Assembly (NCBI GenBank): GCA_003955985.1
Contig: CP033784.1
Span: forward strand, 248,001-312,000
Source: Corynebacterium jeikeium
GTDB taxonomy: Bacteria; Actinomycetota; Actinomycetes; Mycobacteriales; Mycobacteriaceae
Direction of reading: 5' to 3'
Length of the DNA: 64,000 nt
How positions within the stretch are numbered: the first letter of the stretch is position 1; every line of letters begins with the position of its first letter. The notes below the pieces were generated by a model. The model did no database searches. It worked only from the letters and a program-made list of their open reading frames with translations, and had not been told where the DNA came from. The translations under genes and the position numbers were made by a program. Shown here piece by piece: positions 45,128 through 52,545 of this stretch.

Positions 45128-45415
45128 TTACTTAGTGTTGTGGTTGTCGAGCAGAATTCCTGCCCACAGATTGCGTCGATGATCGCGTGGAAGCTTCCCG
45201 GCTGTCGCAGTGCATTGCGTGAAAACTTCGCAGCGGCGGCAGATTGAGCGGGCTTGGTGGTGGCGGGCTTCGCGCTGCTCCTTCGTTTCGCCGTGGATGT
45301 CGGCGTCGAACAGTGGTGAGTGTCCTGCGCATGCGGCTCCTTTCAGTGATTCGTCTCGGATGGGGATGAGGGTTGCCGGGAGGCGCCTAACCTTCGGGAA
45401 CGGTGGTGTCTTCAC
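45128..45415 (-). CDS. WhiB-like iron-sulfur regulator of phage type
   Basis: A 95-residue protein from GTG 45415, overlapping the upstream stop (GTGA) with GGAGG before it. It has the WhiB cysteine set: Cys29 in GAACAGHS, then CRRCEVFTQC (Cys59, Cys62, Cys68). The turn LWAGI stands in for the GVWGG motif. WhiB proteins bind a 4Fe-4S cluster and the sigma factor. Phage members can shut down or redirect host WhiB regulons (mycobacteriophage TM4 WhiB acts on host WhiB2), so host take-over is a possible role. Confidence 0.8.
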   Translation of the reverse strand: MKTPPFPKVRRLPATLIPIRDESLKGAACAGHSPLFDADIHGETKEQREARHHQARSICRRCEVFTQCTATAGKLPRDHRRNLWAGILLDNHNTK

Positions 45416-45600
45416 TCGTCGGCCTCCAGTAGGTCGGCAATGGTGTTTCCGAGCTGGATCATCTGGTCTTCTGTGAGTAGGACAGCGGCTCCAGGCATTC
45501 CGAGGAACCACATGCCCGTTTCGTCTTCGTCGGGCTTAAGGAGGACACTGATCTTCTTCCGCTTGTTGAGGGAACGGCATCGGACGTAGTGACGCTTCAC
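45412..45600 (-). CDS. Small protein of the element, unknown
   Basis: A 62-residue protein with a basic N-terminus (KRHYVRCRSLNKRKKISVLL) and an acidic C-terminal helix (LTEDQMIQLGNTIADLLEADE). GTG start with AAGGAG about 11 bases upstream, in the tight chain between the ATPase and the WhiB-like gene. Charge distribution suggests binding to nucleic acid or a partner protein; no family recognised. Confidence 0.6.
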   Translation of the reverse strand: MKRHYVRCRSLNKRKKISVLLKPDEDETGMWFLGMPGAAVLLTEDQMIQLGNTIADLLEADE

Positions 45601-45602
45601 GG

Positions 45603-47054
45603 CTACTTGGCTCCTTGCGCTAGTAGGTAGTAGTTGCCCTTGAAGTCTTGGACGATGAGACCGTCTTCTTCGAGATGCTTCAAGGCGGGATCGAGGTTGT
45701 TCTCGGGGTCGAGCTTTGTGGGGATTGAGCCAGTGAGCGCTCGCTTGGAGAGTCCTACTTCTGGGCTAAGAGAAGAGAGAATGGCCGAGTACACGTCAGG
45801 ATTGACCGACCTCTTAACACGCATGTCCCTACTGTCCCTACTAGGGTTCAGGGCGCTTTTTACAAGATGTTCTCGCTGGTCAGGTGTGGTTTTTGTAGTA
45901 GGGACACCATGATTTCCACTATTTGTAGTGGGGACACTGCATTTATGCAGGTCAGAGACAGTAGGGACAGCGGGGACACCCCTATACGCATTGGGAGACA
46001 CAGTGTCCCGGCTAGGCAGTGACCACAGTGCGGTTCGAGGCTTAGTCTGCGTGTAATCAGAGACACCACCGAGACGCTTAAAAGCACGCTGGACAGTCTT
46101 AGCAACCTTGAAGCCAGCCTTGGCCGCTTCCTCTAAGACAAGCTGGCGAGGCACCCCGTTCTTGCCTTCGAGGAAGTCTTCGAGCCAGACCTCACAATCG
46201 GTGCGATCCATCTTGTCAACGTCGGAATCTTCAGGTGCGAGAAGGTCGCTGATGCTTCGATTAGAGACACCGTCGAAAACAGCCTTGCCGACGGGAACGG
46301 TTTCGCCTTCGATGAGGACGTCAGCGGGCTCGATATGCGCGTCGAGAGTGACGGCATGCGGAGCTAGATTGTGCTTCGTCGTAGAAACAAGCAATTTGCC
46401 ATCTTCGTCCTTGGCAACTGCGATAACAGAGCGTGCCACTTGGCTCCAGGCGATCGAGCCGGTAATCAGCTTTCCTGTGTCTGCGGACTCTCGCTTACCG
46501 AAATGAACTAATCCAAGGAAGACGCACCCTAGTTCGTCGGCAATCCGGTTCATTGGGTCGAGCATGCGGCGGACGGACTCATCGCGGTTGCCGTCGATGC
46601 TGGAGGCCATTGCCGACTTCGCGGCGTCGAGGACAATCATGCCGATGTCGTTGTCTTCGATTACTTGGCGAAGGTGGGGAAAGTGAGCGGGGAGGACGAG
46701 GCCGGATTCGATGGGGTCTTCGCCGTCGTACTGGAGTTCGATATCAAGGAAGTAGATGCGCTCAAGGTCTGCGTCGGCAGCTCGGAGGCGGGGAACAATC
46801 GTTGCTTCGCGGCTGTCCTCGGTGTGCAAATAGATGACGTTTAGAGGTTCCTTATTATCAAGGTTGCCAAGGGTGGCGGCTGCAACCCACGCGCATGCAA
46901 TCGTTGATTTACCGACACCTTCACGACCTCCGAGAAGAGTAAGTCCATTCCACGGGATCATGTTTTCAACGAGCCACTGGGTGCGCTTCGACTTCACTGT
47001 CGAGGCCTGGACAAGATTAAAGACAGTCTTCGGTGTACAATCTGGGGCGGTCAT
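45603..47054 (-). CDS. AAA/RecA-type ATPase, replicative helicase-like
   Basis: A 483-residue protein with a RecA-fold ATPase of the RepA/AAA_25 kind. Walker A GGREGVGKST ends at residue 51, Walker B is DIGMIVLDAAKSA, and LVHFGKRES and RSVIAVAKD match hexameric helicase sensor strands. After a variable Ser/Thr/Pro linker, a C-terminal winged-helix-like part (LKHLEEDGLIVQDFKGNYYLL) ends the protein. It probably loads or unwinds DNA for replication of the excised element, together with the DnaB-N-like protein upstream. It starts one base after that gene's stop. Confidence 0.8.
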   Translation of the reverse strand: MTAPDCTPKTVFNLVQASTVKSKRTQWLVENMIPWNGLTLLGGREGVGKSTIACAWVAAATLGNLDNKEPLNVIYLHTEDSREATIVPRLRAADADLERIYFLDIELQYDGEDPIESGLVLPAHFPHLRQVIEDNDIGMIVLDAAKSAMASSIDGNRDESVRRMLDPMNRIADELGCVFLGLVHFGKRESADTGKLITGSIAWSQVARSVIAVAKDEDGKLLVSTTKHNLAPHAVTLDAHIEPADVLIEGETVPVGKAVFDGVSNRSISDLLAPEDSDVDKMDRTDCEVWLEDFLEGKNGVPRQLVLEEAAKAGFKVAKTVQRAFKRLGGVSDYTQTKPRTALWSLPSRDTVSPNAYRGVPAVPTVSDLHKCSVPTTNSGNHGVPTTKTTPDQREHLVKSALNPSRDSRDMRVKRSVNPDVYSAILSSLSPEVGLSKRALTGSIPTKLDPENNLDPALKHLEEDGLIVQDFKGNYYLLAQGAK

Positions 47055-47055
47055 T

Positions 47056-47694
47056 TTAGGCCACCTTCTTCAGGCGGCGGTGTGGGTGCTCGATACGCAC
47101 AAACAGGTCAATCTCTGGTTGATAAATCTCTTGGAGTGAAGTCTGAATGGTCGCCAGCGGCGCGGTCTTCGTTTCCTTGGCAAGACGGGTGAAGATTGCG
47201 CAAGTCTCGGCACGGAACCTGTCTTCACGAAGGCGCTTAGCCAGCGGAAATGCCATGTCTCCAGTGGACTGATCAGTAGCGATATCCAGGAGTGCAAGCT
47301 GAACTCCACGGCCAAATTCCCCATTCAAGGAACCGTTGGCGACAGACCGATCCTGAAGGGCTATGCCGAGTGCTACGCGACCATCGATAGTGTCCAGGCC
47401 GGGAATCGCCAGCATGGTTTTATAGACGATTCGGAAAGGTTCTGTGGTGAAGTCTTCCGCTTCGACGCTTTCCAGCGCCTGCCGGCGAAGGCCGGGGGCA
47501 AGATCAAGAACCGCAGAGAGGAACTGTGTGCCTCGGTAGCTGGACTTCTGTGAGAATGAACTCACCAATCCTCCTAAAAAGTTTGGAGTCTGCATCTGAT
47601 TTGAAGGGGGATTGCGGAAGCTCAATCCCTGCTCCCGGTCGGAGAATCGAACTCCGTCAGTGAACCGTTCCGGGATGCCGTGATGTTTCGTCAC
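47056..47694 (-). CDS. DnaB N-terminal-domain-like protein
   Basis: A helical protein of 212 residues from GTG 47694, or about 169 from a GTG at 47565 preceded by a strong AGGAGG four bases away. The region FLSAVLDLAPGLRRQALESV, then EDFTTEPFRIVYKTMLAI resembles the N-terminal collar domain of DnaB helicases. It has no Walker motifs; those are in the next gene, so the two may act as a split helicase. The assignment is tentative. Confidence 0.5.
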   Translation of the reverse strand: MTKHHGIPERFTDGVRFSDREQGLSFRNPPSNQMQTPNFLGGLVSSFSQKSSYRGTQFLSAVLDLAPGLRRQALESVEAEDFTTEPFRIVYKTMLAIPGLDTIDGRVALGIALQDRSVANGSLNGEFGRGVQLALLDIATDQSTGDMAFPLAKRLREDRFRAETCAIFTRLAKETKTAPLATIQTSLQEIYQPEIDLFVRIEHPHRRLKKVA

Positions 47695-47716
47695 GGACTT
47701 TCGTCACACCCGGGTT

Positions 47717-47848
47717 TTAGGCCGCTACTTGGGTAGGGCGGTGGTGTGGAAAATCGCTGCAATCTAGGCGGCCGAGAAGGTCTGTCATGTCGAAGACGAG
47801 TACTTCGTCGGCCTGCTCGAGAAGCTGGTCGCAGATGATTACAGGCAT
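47717..47848 (-). CDS. Small protein of the element (43 residues)
   Basis: Reads MPVIICDQLLEQADEVLVF and ends at TAA 47717-47719. AAGGAG lies nine bases before the ATG, right at the stop of the preceding gene, so translation is well supported. The acidic, partly helical product contains two cysteines. No family is recognised. Confidence 0.55.
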   Translation of the reverse strand: MPVIICDQLLEQADEVLVFDMTDLLGRLDCSDFPHHRPTQVAA

Positions 47849-47851
47849 TGG

Positions 47852-48157
47852 TTACGACTCCTTGCTTGAGAGGTCGTGGATGACTGCGAGCAGGAGAAGG
47901 GTGCGGTCTCGCTCCAGCTCCTTCTCTGCGGCGTCGATGGCGTAGCAGGCCGAGCACTCGTAGTACTCAGGGCGGTTGGCTGGGTTGCCGACATGGGCGA
48001 TGTGCTGCTTGCGGATGAAGTGGCCGCACTTGGTTGTGAGCCCTTCTTCGGTCTCGAGCTGTGGGAGGTGAGCAGCCCGGCGACGTGGCCTTTTCGATTT
48101 AACATCCGCCCTTCGCTCGGAATTGTGTTCGATATTCGTGTTAGAATGGTTCTGCAC
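47852..48157 (-). CDS. Small zinc-ribbon-like protein
   Basis: A 101-residue protein with a basic N-terminus (KSKRPRRRAAH) and two metal-ligand pairs: KCGHFI around residue 43 and ECSACYAID near 68. A helical end (EKELERDRTLLLLAVIHDL) follows. GTG start with AAGGAG eight bases upstream. The Cys-His/Cys-Cys spacing suggests zinc binding and contact with DNA or protein. Unknown family. Confidence 0.6.
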   Translation of the reverse strand: MQNHSNTNIEHNSERRADVKSKRPRRRAAHLPQLETEEGLTTKCGHFIRKQHIAHVGNPANRPEYYECSACYAIDAAEKELERDRTLLLLAVIHDLSSKES

Positions 48158-48228
48158 TGTTGAACTCCTTTCTCTGGTGCTTTGGGTTTAGATCAGCGTC
48201 TTACTGCTTTGGTGGTAAGGCGCTTTTC

Positions 48229-48606
48229 TTATTCCTGCCTGGTGGCATGACTGGCGATTACCTGCATGACCAGTTCGCCTTGTGTGGTGAGGATTGCCAT
48301 CGCGCTGTCGAAGGCGATCTTGGCGAGGAACTCCGGCGTGATTTCGCGAGCGATGGTTCCCAAAATCATCTTGTCGGCGCTGGTCTGGTTCTCTGGGGCT
48401 GGGAGTGGCTTGTCGGCTACCTGCTGAAAGCTGCGGGAAAGCGCTTCGGCCTGAATGTAGGCGAGGTCGCTTTTGAGCGCGCTGGCAAGGTCGCTGATGA
48501 GCTCGCCTTCCCATGCTGCGCCTTCGAAGCTTCGGTCTGGCATCCTGGTGAAAATCATTGACTCTGCGATGTCGACCAGGTCATCGAATGGGTGTGGTGT
48601 GGTCAC
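48229..48606 (-). CDS. Helical protein of the element, unknown
   Basis: A 125-residue helical protein (LISDLASALKSDLAYIQAEAL, EFLAKIAFDSAMAILTTQGEL) without recognisable motifs. GTG start with AGGAG seven bases upstream. A short hairpin (AGCGTCTTAC/GTAAGGCGCT, 48195-48224) follows its stop. It lies between the excisionase-like gene and the replication genes, so an early function is likely. Confidence 0.6.
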   Translation of the reverse strand: MTTPHPFDDLVDIAESMIFTRMPDRSFEGAAWEGELISDLASALKSDLAYIQAEALSRSFQQVADKPLPAPENQTSADKMILGTIAREITPEFLAKIAFDSAMAILTTQGELVMQVIASHATRQE

Positions 48607-48626
48607 TGTTGTTCTCCTGTTTTGGG

Positions 48627-48818
48627 TTAGGCGGCGTCGTTACCGACGACGGTGGTTTCGTACTGGTCGGTGAGCCACTGGTCAATGTCTTCTTCGCGGT
48701 AGAAGACCTTGCGGCCAAGGTTGAAGCTCTTGGGTGGCAGGCCTTGGGCTCGCCAGTAGCGGAGCGTGCCTTCTGGGATGCCGGTTTTTGCGGATACCTG
48801 GGCGGTGGATAGGTTCAT
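48627..48818 (-). CDS. Excisionase-like helix-turn-helix protein
   Basis: A 63-residue winged HTH of the MerR/HTH_17 type: STAQVSAKTGIPEGTLRYW, then SFNLGRKVFYREEDIDQWL. Such proteins serve as excisionase or recombination directionality factor beside a tyrosine integrase. The ATG at 48818 with GGAGA upstream is preferred over an ATG 18 bases earlier. It is the first gene of the minus-strand module, divergent from the repressor, with operators between. Confidence 0.8.
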   Translation of the reverse strand: MNLSTAQVSAKTGIPEGTLRYWRAQGLPPKSFNLGRKVFYREEDIDQWLTDQYETTVVGNDAA

Positions 48819-48828
48819 GGTGTCTCCA

Positions 48829-48927
48829 ATCGACATTGGCGGTTAACGACAATATTGACGCTAGCATGTGCTCGGTTCGTTGGCAAGCCCAAATCGACAA
48901 TGGCGATAATCGACTGCTATTGGCGAT
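48829..48927. promoter_or_regulatory. Divergent operator region of the element
   Basis: Repeated ATCG-N-CGAT-like sites occur between the excisionase-like and repressor genes: ATCGACATTGGCGGTT at 48829, ATCGACAATGGCGAT at 48893-48907, and ATCGACTGCTATTGGCGAT at 48909-48927. They share the core TTGGCG or ATGGCG. The set fits binding sites of the XRE repressor next door, controlling both directions. Confidence 0.6.
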
Positions 48928-48955
48928 AGGGGAAACTCATGGCAATCTGTAATCC

Positions 48956-49540
48956 ATGGGAGACAAAAACTTTGCAGATGACCTACGTCTTGAGCTGGCT
49001 CGAAGAATCAGGTCAGCACGAAGGTCAATAGACGGACTTAAGCAGTCCGACGTCGTCGAGAAAATGGCCGAATACGGCGTGGAGATGGGCGCGTCGGCCT
49101 ACGCAAAACTTGAGCGAGGCGAGCGCGGAATCAGCTTCGTTGAAGCTGCAGTGCTGACGAAAATTCTCTCTATCGACCTCGCTGATCTAGTTCCCACAAA
49201 AGTCAATGAAATTGAGCTTCTAAGGCGGATGCTCGTCAACGTGCACACAGTTTCCGAAGGCTTAAGTGGCGACTTGGTAGCACTTGCAAACAGGTTCGAC
49301 GAAGTCGGTGATGCCTTCAGAGGGTTGATGGTCGCAATCCGAGAAGTTAAGCAATTACCACTGGTGGAGCCACTTCTGGAAGACCTGAATGCGATTGTCG
49401 GCGGTAAGAACACAAAGAAAATGCGCAACCTGCAAAAGACGGTCGGAGAGGTTGCTGACGAACTGCTTGTGATGGGCGAGCAGCCATTACTGATTCTCGA
49501 AAAGCTTGATGACTTGAGTGAAGGTCAGGCGGAAAACTAG
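48956..49540 (+). CDS. XRE-family repressor of the element
   Basis: A 194-residue protein. The N-terminal HTH spans about residues 12-70 (RRSIDGLKQSDVVEKMAEYG, SAYAKLERGERGISF). The C-terminal half is helical, without a LexA-type protease motif, and is probably an oligomerisation domain. There is no Shine-Dalgarno site before the ATG, so the message may be leaderless as is common for repressors. It overlaps the integrase start by 1 base, so repressor and integrase are made together in the integrated state. Confidence 0.82.
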   Translation: MGDKNFADDLRLELARRIRSARRSIDGLKQSDVVEKMAEYGVEMGASAYAKLERGERGISFVEAAVLTKILSIDLADLVPTKVNEIELLRRMLVNVHTVSEGLSGDLVALANRFDEVGDAFRGLMVAIREVKQLPLVEPLLEDLNAIVGGKNTKKMRNLQKTVGEVADELLVMGEQPLLILEKLDDLSEGQAEN

Positions 49541-50700
49541 TGACGCAAAAACGACACGCTGGCAACGCCCAAGTCATCAACCGTTGGAAAAACAAAGACG
49601 GCACACCCTCCAGCGTGGCAGGCAAAGGTAAGAAATATGCAGTCCGATGGATCGACAACGACGGCAAACAACGCCAAAAACTCTTCACACTCCGCAAAGA
49701 AGCAGACGAATACAAAGAGTCCCTAATCATCCAATTCAGCGATGGAACATACGTCTCCTCGAGGCGCTCCAACAAGACAATTGGCGAGGTTCACCAAGAG
49801 TGGAAGCGCACTCAAGTCCATCTCAAAGAATCGACTCAAAACACTCGTGAAGTCACCTGGCGGGTGCATGTTGCACCCCGATGGGAGTCAGCCCTTCTTG
49901 CAGAGGTCAGGAGGTCGGATGTTCTCCAGTGGGTCGCAGACCTCCGGGAGAATGACATCGGTGCTGAGACGATCGAAAATGCTCTTGGCGTCCTGCGAAT
50001 GGTGCTCCAGTACGCAATCGATGATGGACGACTGCGAGTCAATCCTTGCGCCGATGTGTCGGCACCACCTAGAAAAATAAGGCCGCGCCCTTACTTGACG
50101 GTCACTCAAGTTGAAGCCTTGGCCGACGAGATTCACTACGGCGGCAACTTCATCCGCGTCCTGGCATACACCGGCCTCCGCTGGGGTGAGATGGCAGGCC
50201 TCACTCCAGCTGCAGTAAACCTGGAGACTAAACGGCTAAACATCTTCCAGACCGTTTCTAAGGGACTGAAAGGTCGGGTAGGGATAGGAACACCAAAAAG
50301 CCATGAAATACGCTCAGTGCCCTTCCCAGGGGTTCTTTTGGAGGTATTCCGAGATGCATGCGAAGGCAAGGCTCAAGATGAACTGATTTTCACCTCTCCA
50401 GAAGGACGACTTCTTCGCGGTGATAGCTACAGGCCGCGCCAGCTGCAGCCAGCACTCGAAGCACTACGAAAGACCAAGGAGCATGAGAACTTTCCGTCGA
50501 TTACACTCCACGATCTTCGACATACGGCGGCAAGCCTTGCAGTGTCAGCAGGTGCCAACGTGAAAACCGTGCAGCGAATGCTTGGACACAAGAGTGCAGC
50601 GATGACCCTGGACACCTATGCCGATTTGTTTGATACCGACCTCGACGATGTGGCGTCGAGAATGAATCTTTTGATCAACTCCGAAGCAATAGTGAAATAA
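49540..50700 (+). CDS. Tyrosine-type site-specific integrase
   Basis: A 386-residue phage-type integrase. It has an N-terminal arm-binding part (YAVRWIDNDGKQRQKLF), a core-binding SAM-like domain and a catalytic domain. Visible catalytic residues are Arg214 in YTGLRWGEM, His324 and Arg327 in LHDLRHTAAS, His350 in MLGHKSAAM and nucleophile Tyr360 in LDTYADLF. GTG start overlapping the repressor stop. Its stop is 30 bases from attR, and its last codons overlap the right arm-type repeat. The att site is the 3' half of tRNA-Pro. Confidence 0.95.
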   Translation: MTQKRHAGNAQVINRWKNKDGTPSSVAGKGKKYAVRWIDNDGKQRQKLFTLRKEADEYKESLIIQFSDGTYVSSRRSNKTIGEVHQEWKRTQVHLKESTQNTREVTWRVHVAPRWESALLAEVRRSDVLQWVADLRENDIGAETIENALGVLRMVLQYAIDDGRLRVNPCADVSAPPRKIRPRPYLTVTQVEALADEIHYGGNFIRVLAYTGLRWGEMAGLTPAAVNLETKRLNIFQTVSKGLKGRVGIGTPKSHEIRSVPFPGVLLEVFRDACEGKAQDELIFTSPEGRLLRGDSYRPRQLQPALEALRKTKEHENFPSITLHDLRHTAASLAVSAGANVKTVQRMLGHKSAAMTLDTYADLFDTDLDDVASRMNLLINSEAIVK

Positions 50701-50709
50701 TAGTGAAAT
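50686..50709. promoter_or_regulatory. Putative integrase arm-type site, right
   Basis: The 24-base partner of 42424-42447 (one mismatch), overlapping the integrase stop codon and lying 21 bases from the attR repeat. Two ATAGTGAAAT boxes in direct orientation. Confidence 0.6.
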
Positions 50710-50730
50710 TTTCGGAGTTCGTGAGATACG

Positions 50731-50857
<127 letters not shown>

Positions 50858-51028
50858 AGGCCGCAGACACGAACTGGGAACATACGTCTCAGTGCTGTGC
50901 TTGCGAGGACTTACTTTAGCCCGACGCTGAGTCAGAATGCAAAACGCCTGCTTAACGGGCTGTGGGAACAAGCCGCGGTCTCCGCCGCGCCCTTACAAAC
51001 TACGAACTGCACCCCGACGGACTACGAA

Positions 51029-51964
51029 CTACGAATCCCGCTCCACAACCTCAATCAAGGTCGCGGATGGGCGGCAGAACAAGCGCACCGGAGCGTAAGG
51101 GGAAGTGCCAAGGCCATTGGAGACATGCAGCCATGTCTTCTCGGTCCAGCGCGACAACCCCGAGGCCCGCGAGCGGTCGATACCGCAGTTGGTCACAATG
51201 GCCTTCCCGCCGGGCAGGCACACCTGGCCACCGTGTGTGTGACCAGAAAGCACCAGGTCGTAGCCGTCTTCCGCAAAAGCATCCAACACGTGGGGCTCTG
51301 GCGAGTGCGACAGGCCGATAGCGATGTCGGCATCCGCATTCGGAGCACCGGCGATCTGCGAATAATCCTCCAACTCGTGATGAGGGTCATCTACACCGGA
51401 CAGCGCCACCTTCACGCCACCCGCCACAAACTCCAGCCGGGCATGGGTGGCATCCTGCCAACCGTGCTCGATAAACGCAGCGCGCATGCCGCGCCACGGC
51501 AGCTCTACGCGCGAGGGCTTGCGCTTCTTGCCCGTCAGGTACTTCAACGGGTTGACAGGCCGCGGCGCGAAGTAGTCATTCGTGCCGAACACGAAGGCAC
51601 CCGGACGGTTCAGCAGGGGGCCGAGCGCTGCGAGGACACTGGGGACGGCCTTGTCGCTGCCCAGGTTGTCGCCGGTATTAATCACCAGGTCAGGGTTCAG
51701 AGCATCGAGGCTGGCAACCCACTTCTGCTTCAACTTCTGGTCGGGGAGCATGTGGAAGTCGGAGACATGCAGAATCCGGAAAGGCTCACCCTCGCGCTTT
51801 CCCACCCGGGCGAGCGTGCCGGGTGCCAGCACGGGAACTTGCACACGGTGGAGTTTAAATGCACGCAATTCGATTTGGTTCGCGTAGAGGAACGTCGTCA
51901 AGCCGAGCGTGGCGAGAGCTGCGGCAGACCGCAGAATTTGGTTGGAAAAAGCGCGCGATGTCAT
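51029..51964 (-). CDS. Membrane-anchored metallophosphoesterase
   Basis: A 311-residue calcineurin-like phosphoesterase with an N-terminal hydrophobic segment (ILRSAAALATLGLTTFLYA). The metal-binding motifs are HVSDFH, NTGDN, GTNDY in place of the usual GNHD, LSHSP and SGHTHGGQ. Homologous to the M. tuberculosis Rv3683 group. Two metal ions in these enzymes hydrolyse phosphoesters; the substrate (nucleotide, lipid or wall precursor) is unknown. Divergent from the yqeY gene, 39 bases away. Confidence 0.88.
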   Translation of the reverse strand: MTSRAFSNQILRSAAALATLGLTTFLYANQIELRAFKLHRVQVPVLAPGTLARVGKREGEPFRILHVSDFHMLPDQKLKQKWVASLDALNPDLVINTGDNLGSDKAVPSVLAALGPLLNRPGAFVFGTNDYFAPRPVNPLKYLTGKKRKPSRVELPWRGMRAAFIEHGWQDATHARLEFVAGGVKVALSGVDDPHHELEDYSQIAGAPNADADIAIGLSHSPEPHVLDAFAEDGYDLVLSGHTHGGQVCLPGGKAIVTNCGIDRSRASGLSRWTEKTWLHVSNGLGTSPYAPVRLFCRPSATLIEVVERDS

Positions 51965-52003
51965 GACAGAGACACTATCAACTACAGCGGTAATCTAGGG
52001 CGT

Positions 52004-52465
52004 ATGAGTGAACTGAAGAACACAATTGTCTCCGATATGACCGCCGCGATGAAGGCCCGCGACAAGGAAACCGTTGCGGCGCTGCGCATGCTGAAGGCCG
52101 CCATCCAGACCGAGGAGGTTTCCGGCTCCAAGCACGAGCTCACCGATGACGAGGTGCTGCGTGTGATTGAGCGGGAGGTCAAGAAGCGTCGCGAGTCCGC
52201 TGAGATGTACGCCGAGAACGGCCGCCAGGAACTTGCCAACGCCGAGCTCGCCGAAGCAGAGGTTTTCGCCCGCTACCAGCCGGAACAGCTTGACGACGAC
52301 GCCGTGAAGAACCTCGTCGCAGAATCCGTGGCCGAGGTTGCTGGCGATGACGCGCCGAGCATGAAGATTATGGGCCAGGTTATGAAGGTGGCTAAGGAAA
52401 AGGCCGCTGGCCAGGTCGATGGCAAGCGGCTTTCCGAGGCCGTTAAGGCTGCCCTGCAGGGCTAA
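52004..52465 (+). CDS. GatB/YqeY domain protein
   Basis: A 153-residue helical protein of the YqeY family: an N-terminal helical bundle with RMLKAAIQTEEV, and a C-terminal part with ARYQPEQLDDD and MGQVMKVAKEKAAGQVDG. It resembles the tRNA-binding tail of GatB, but the role of the stand-alone protein is unclear. A TAATCT box lies seven bases before the ATG with no Shine-Dalgarno site, so the message is probably leaderless. A much longer upstream frame that runs through the tRNA is rejected. Confidence 0.9.
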   Translation: MSELKNTIVSDMTAAMKARDKETVAALRMLKAAIQTEEVSGSKHELTDDEVLRVIEREVKKRRESAEMYAENGRQELANAELAEAEVFARYQPEQLDDDAVKNLVAESVAEVAGDDAPSMKIMGQVMKVAKEKAAGQVDGKRLSEAVKAALQG

Positions 52466-52492
52466 CCACGACCCTTCGGGGTTCTTTCCAGT

Positions 52493-52532
52493 GCCGCGGT
52501 GACTTTTAGCAAGTTGCCGCGGCCATTTTTTT
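52493..52532 (+). terminator. Rho-independent terminator of yqeY
   Basis: GCCGCGG and CCGCGGC arms around a 17-base loop, followed by a run of T at 52525-52531. It also separates the convergent ponA2-like gene. Confidence 0.85.
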
Positions 52533-52545
52533 AAACCGGCAGCTT

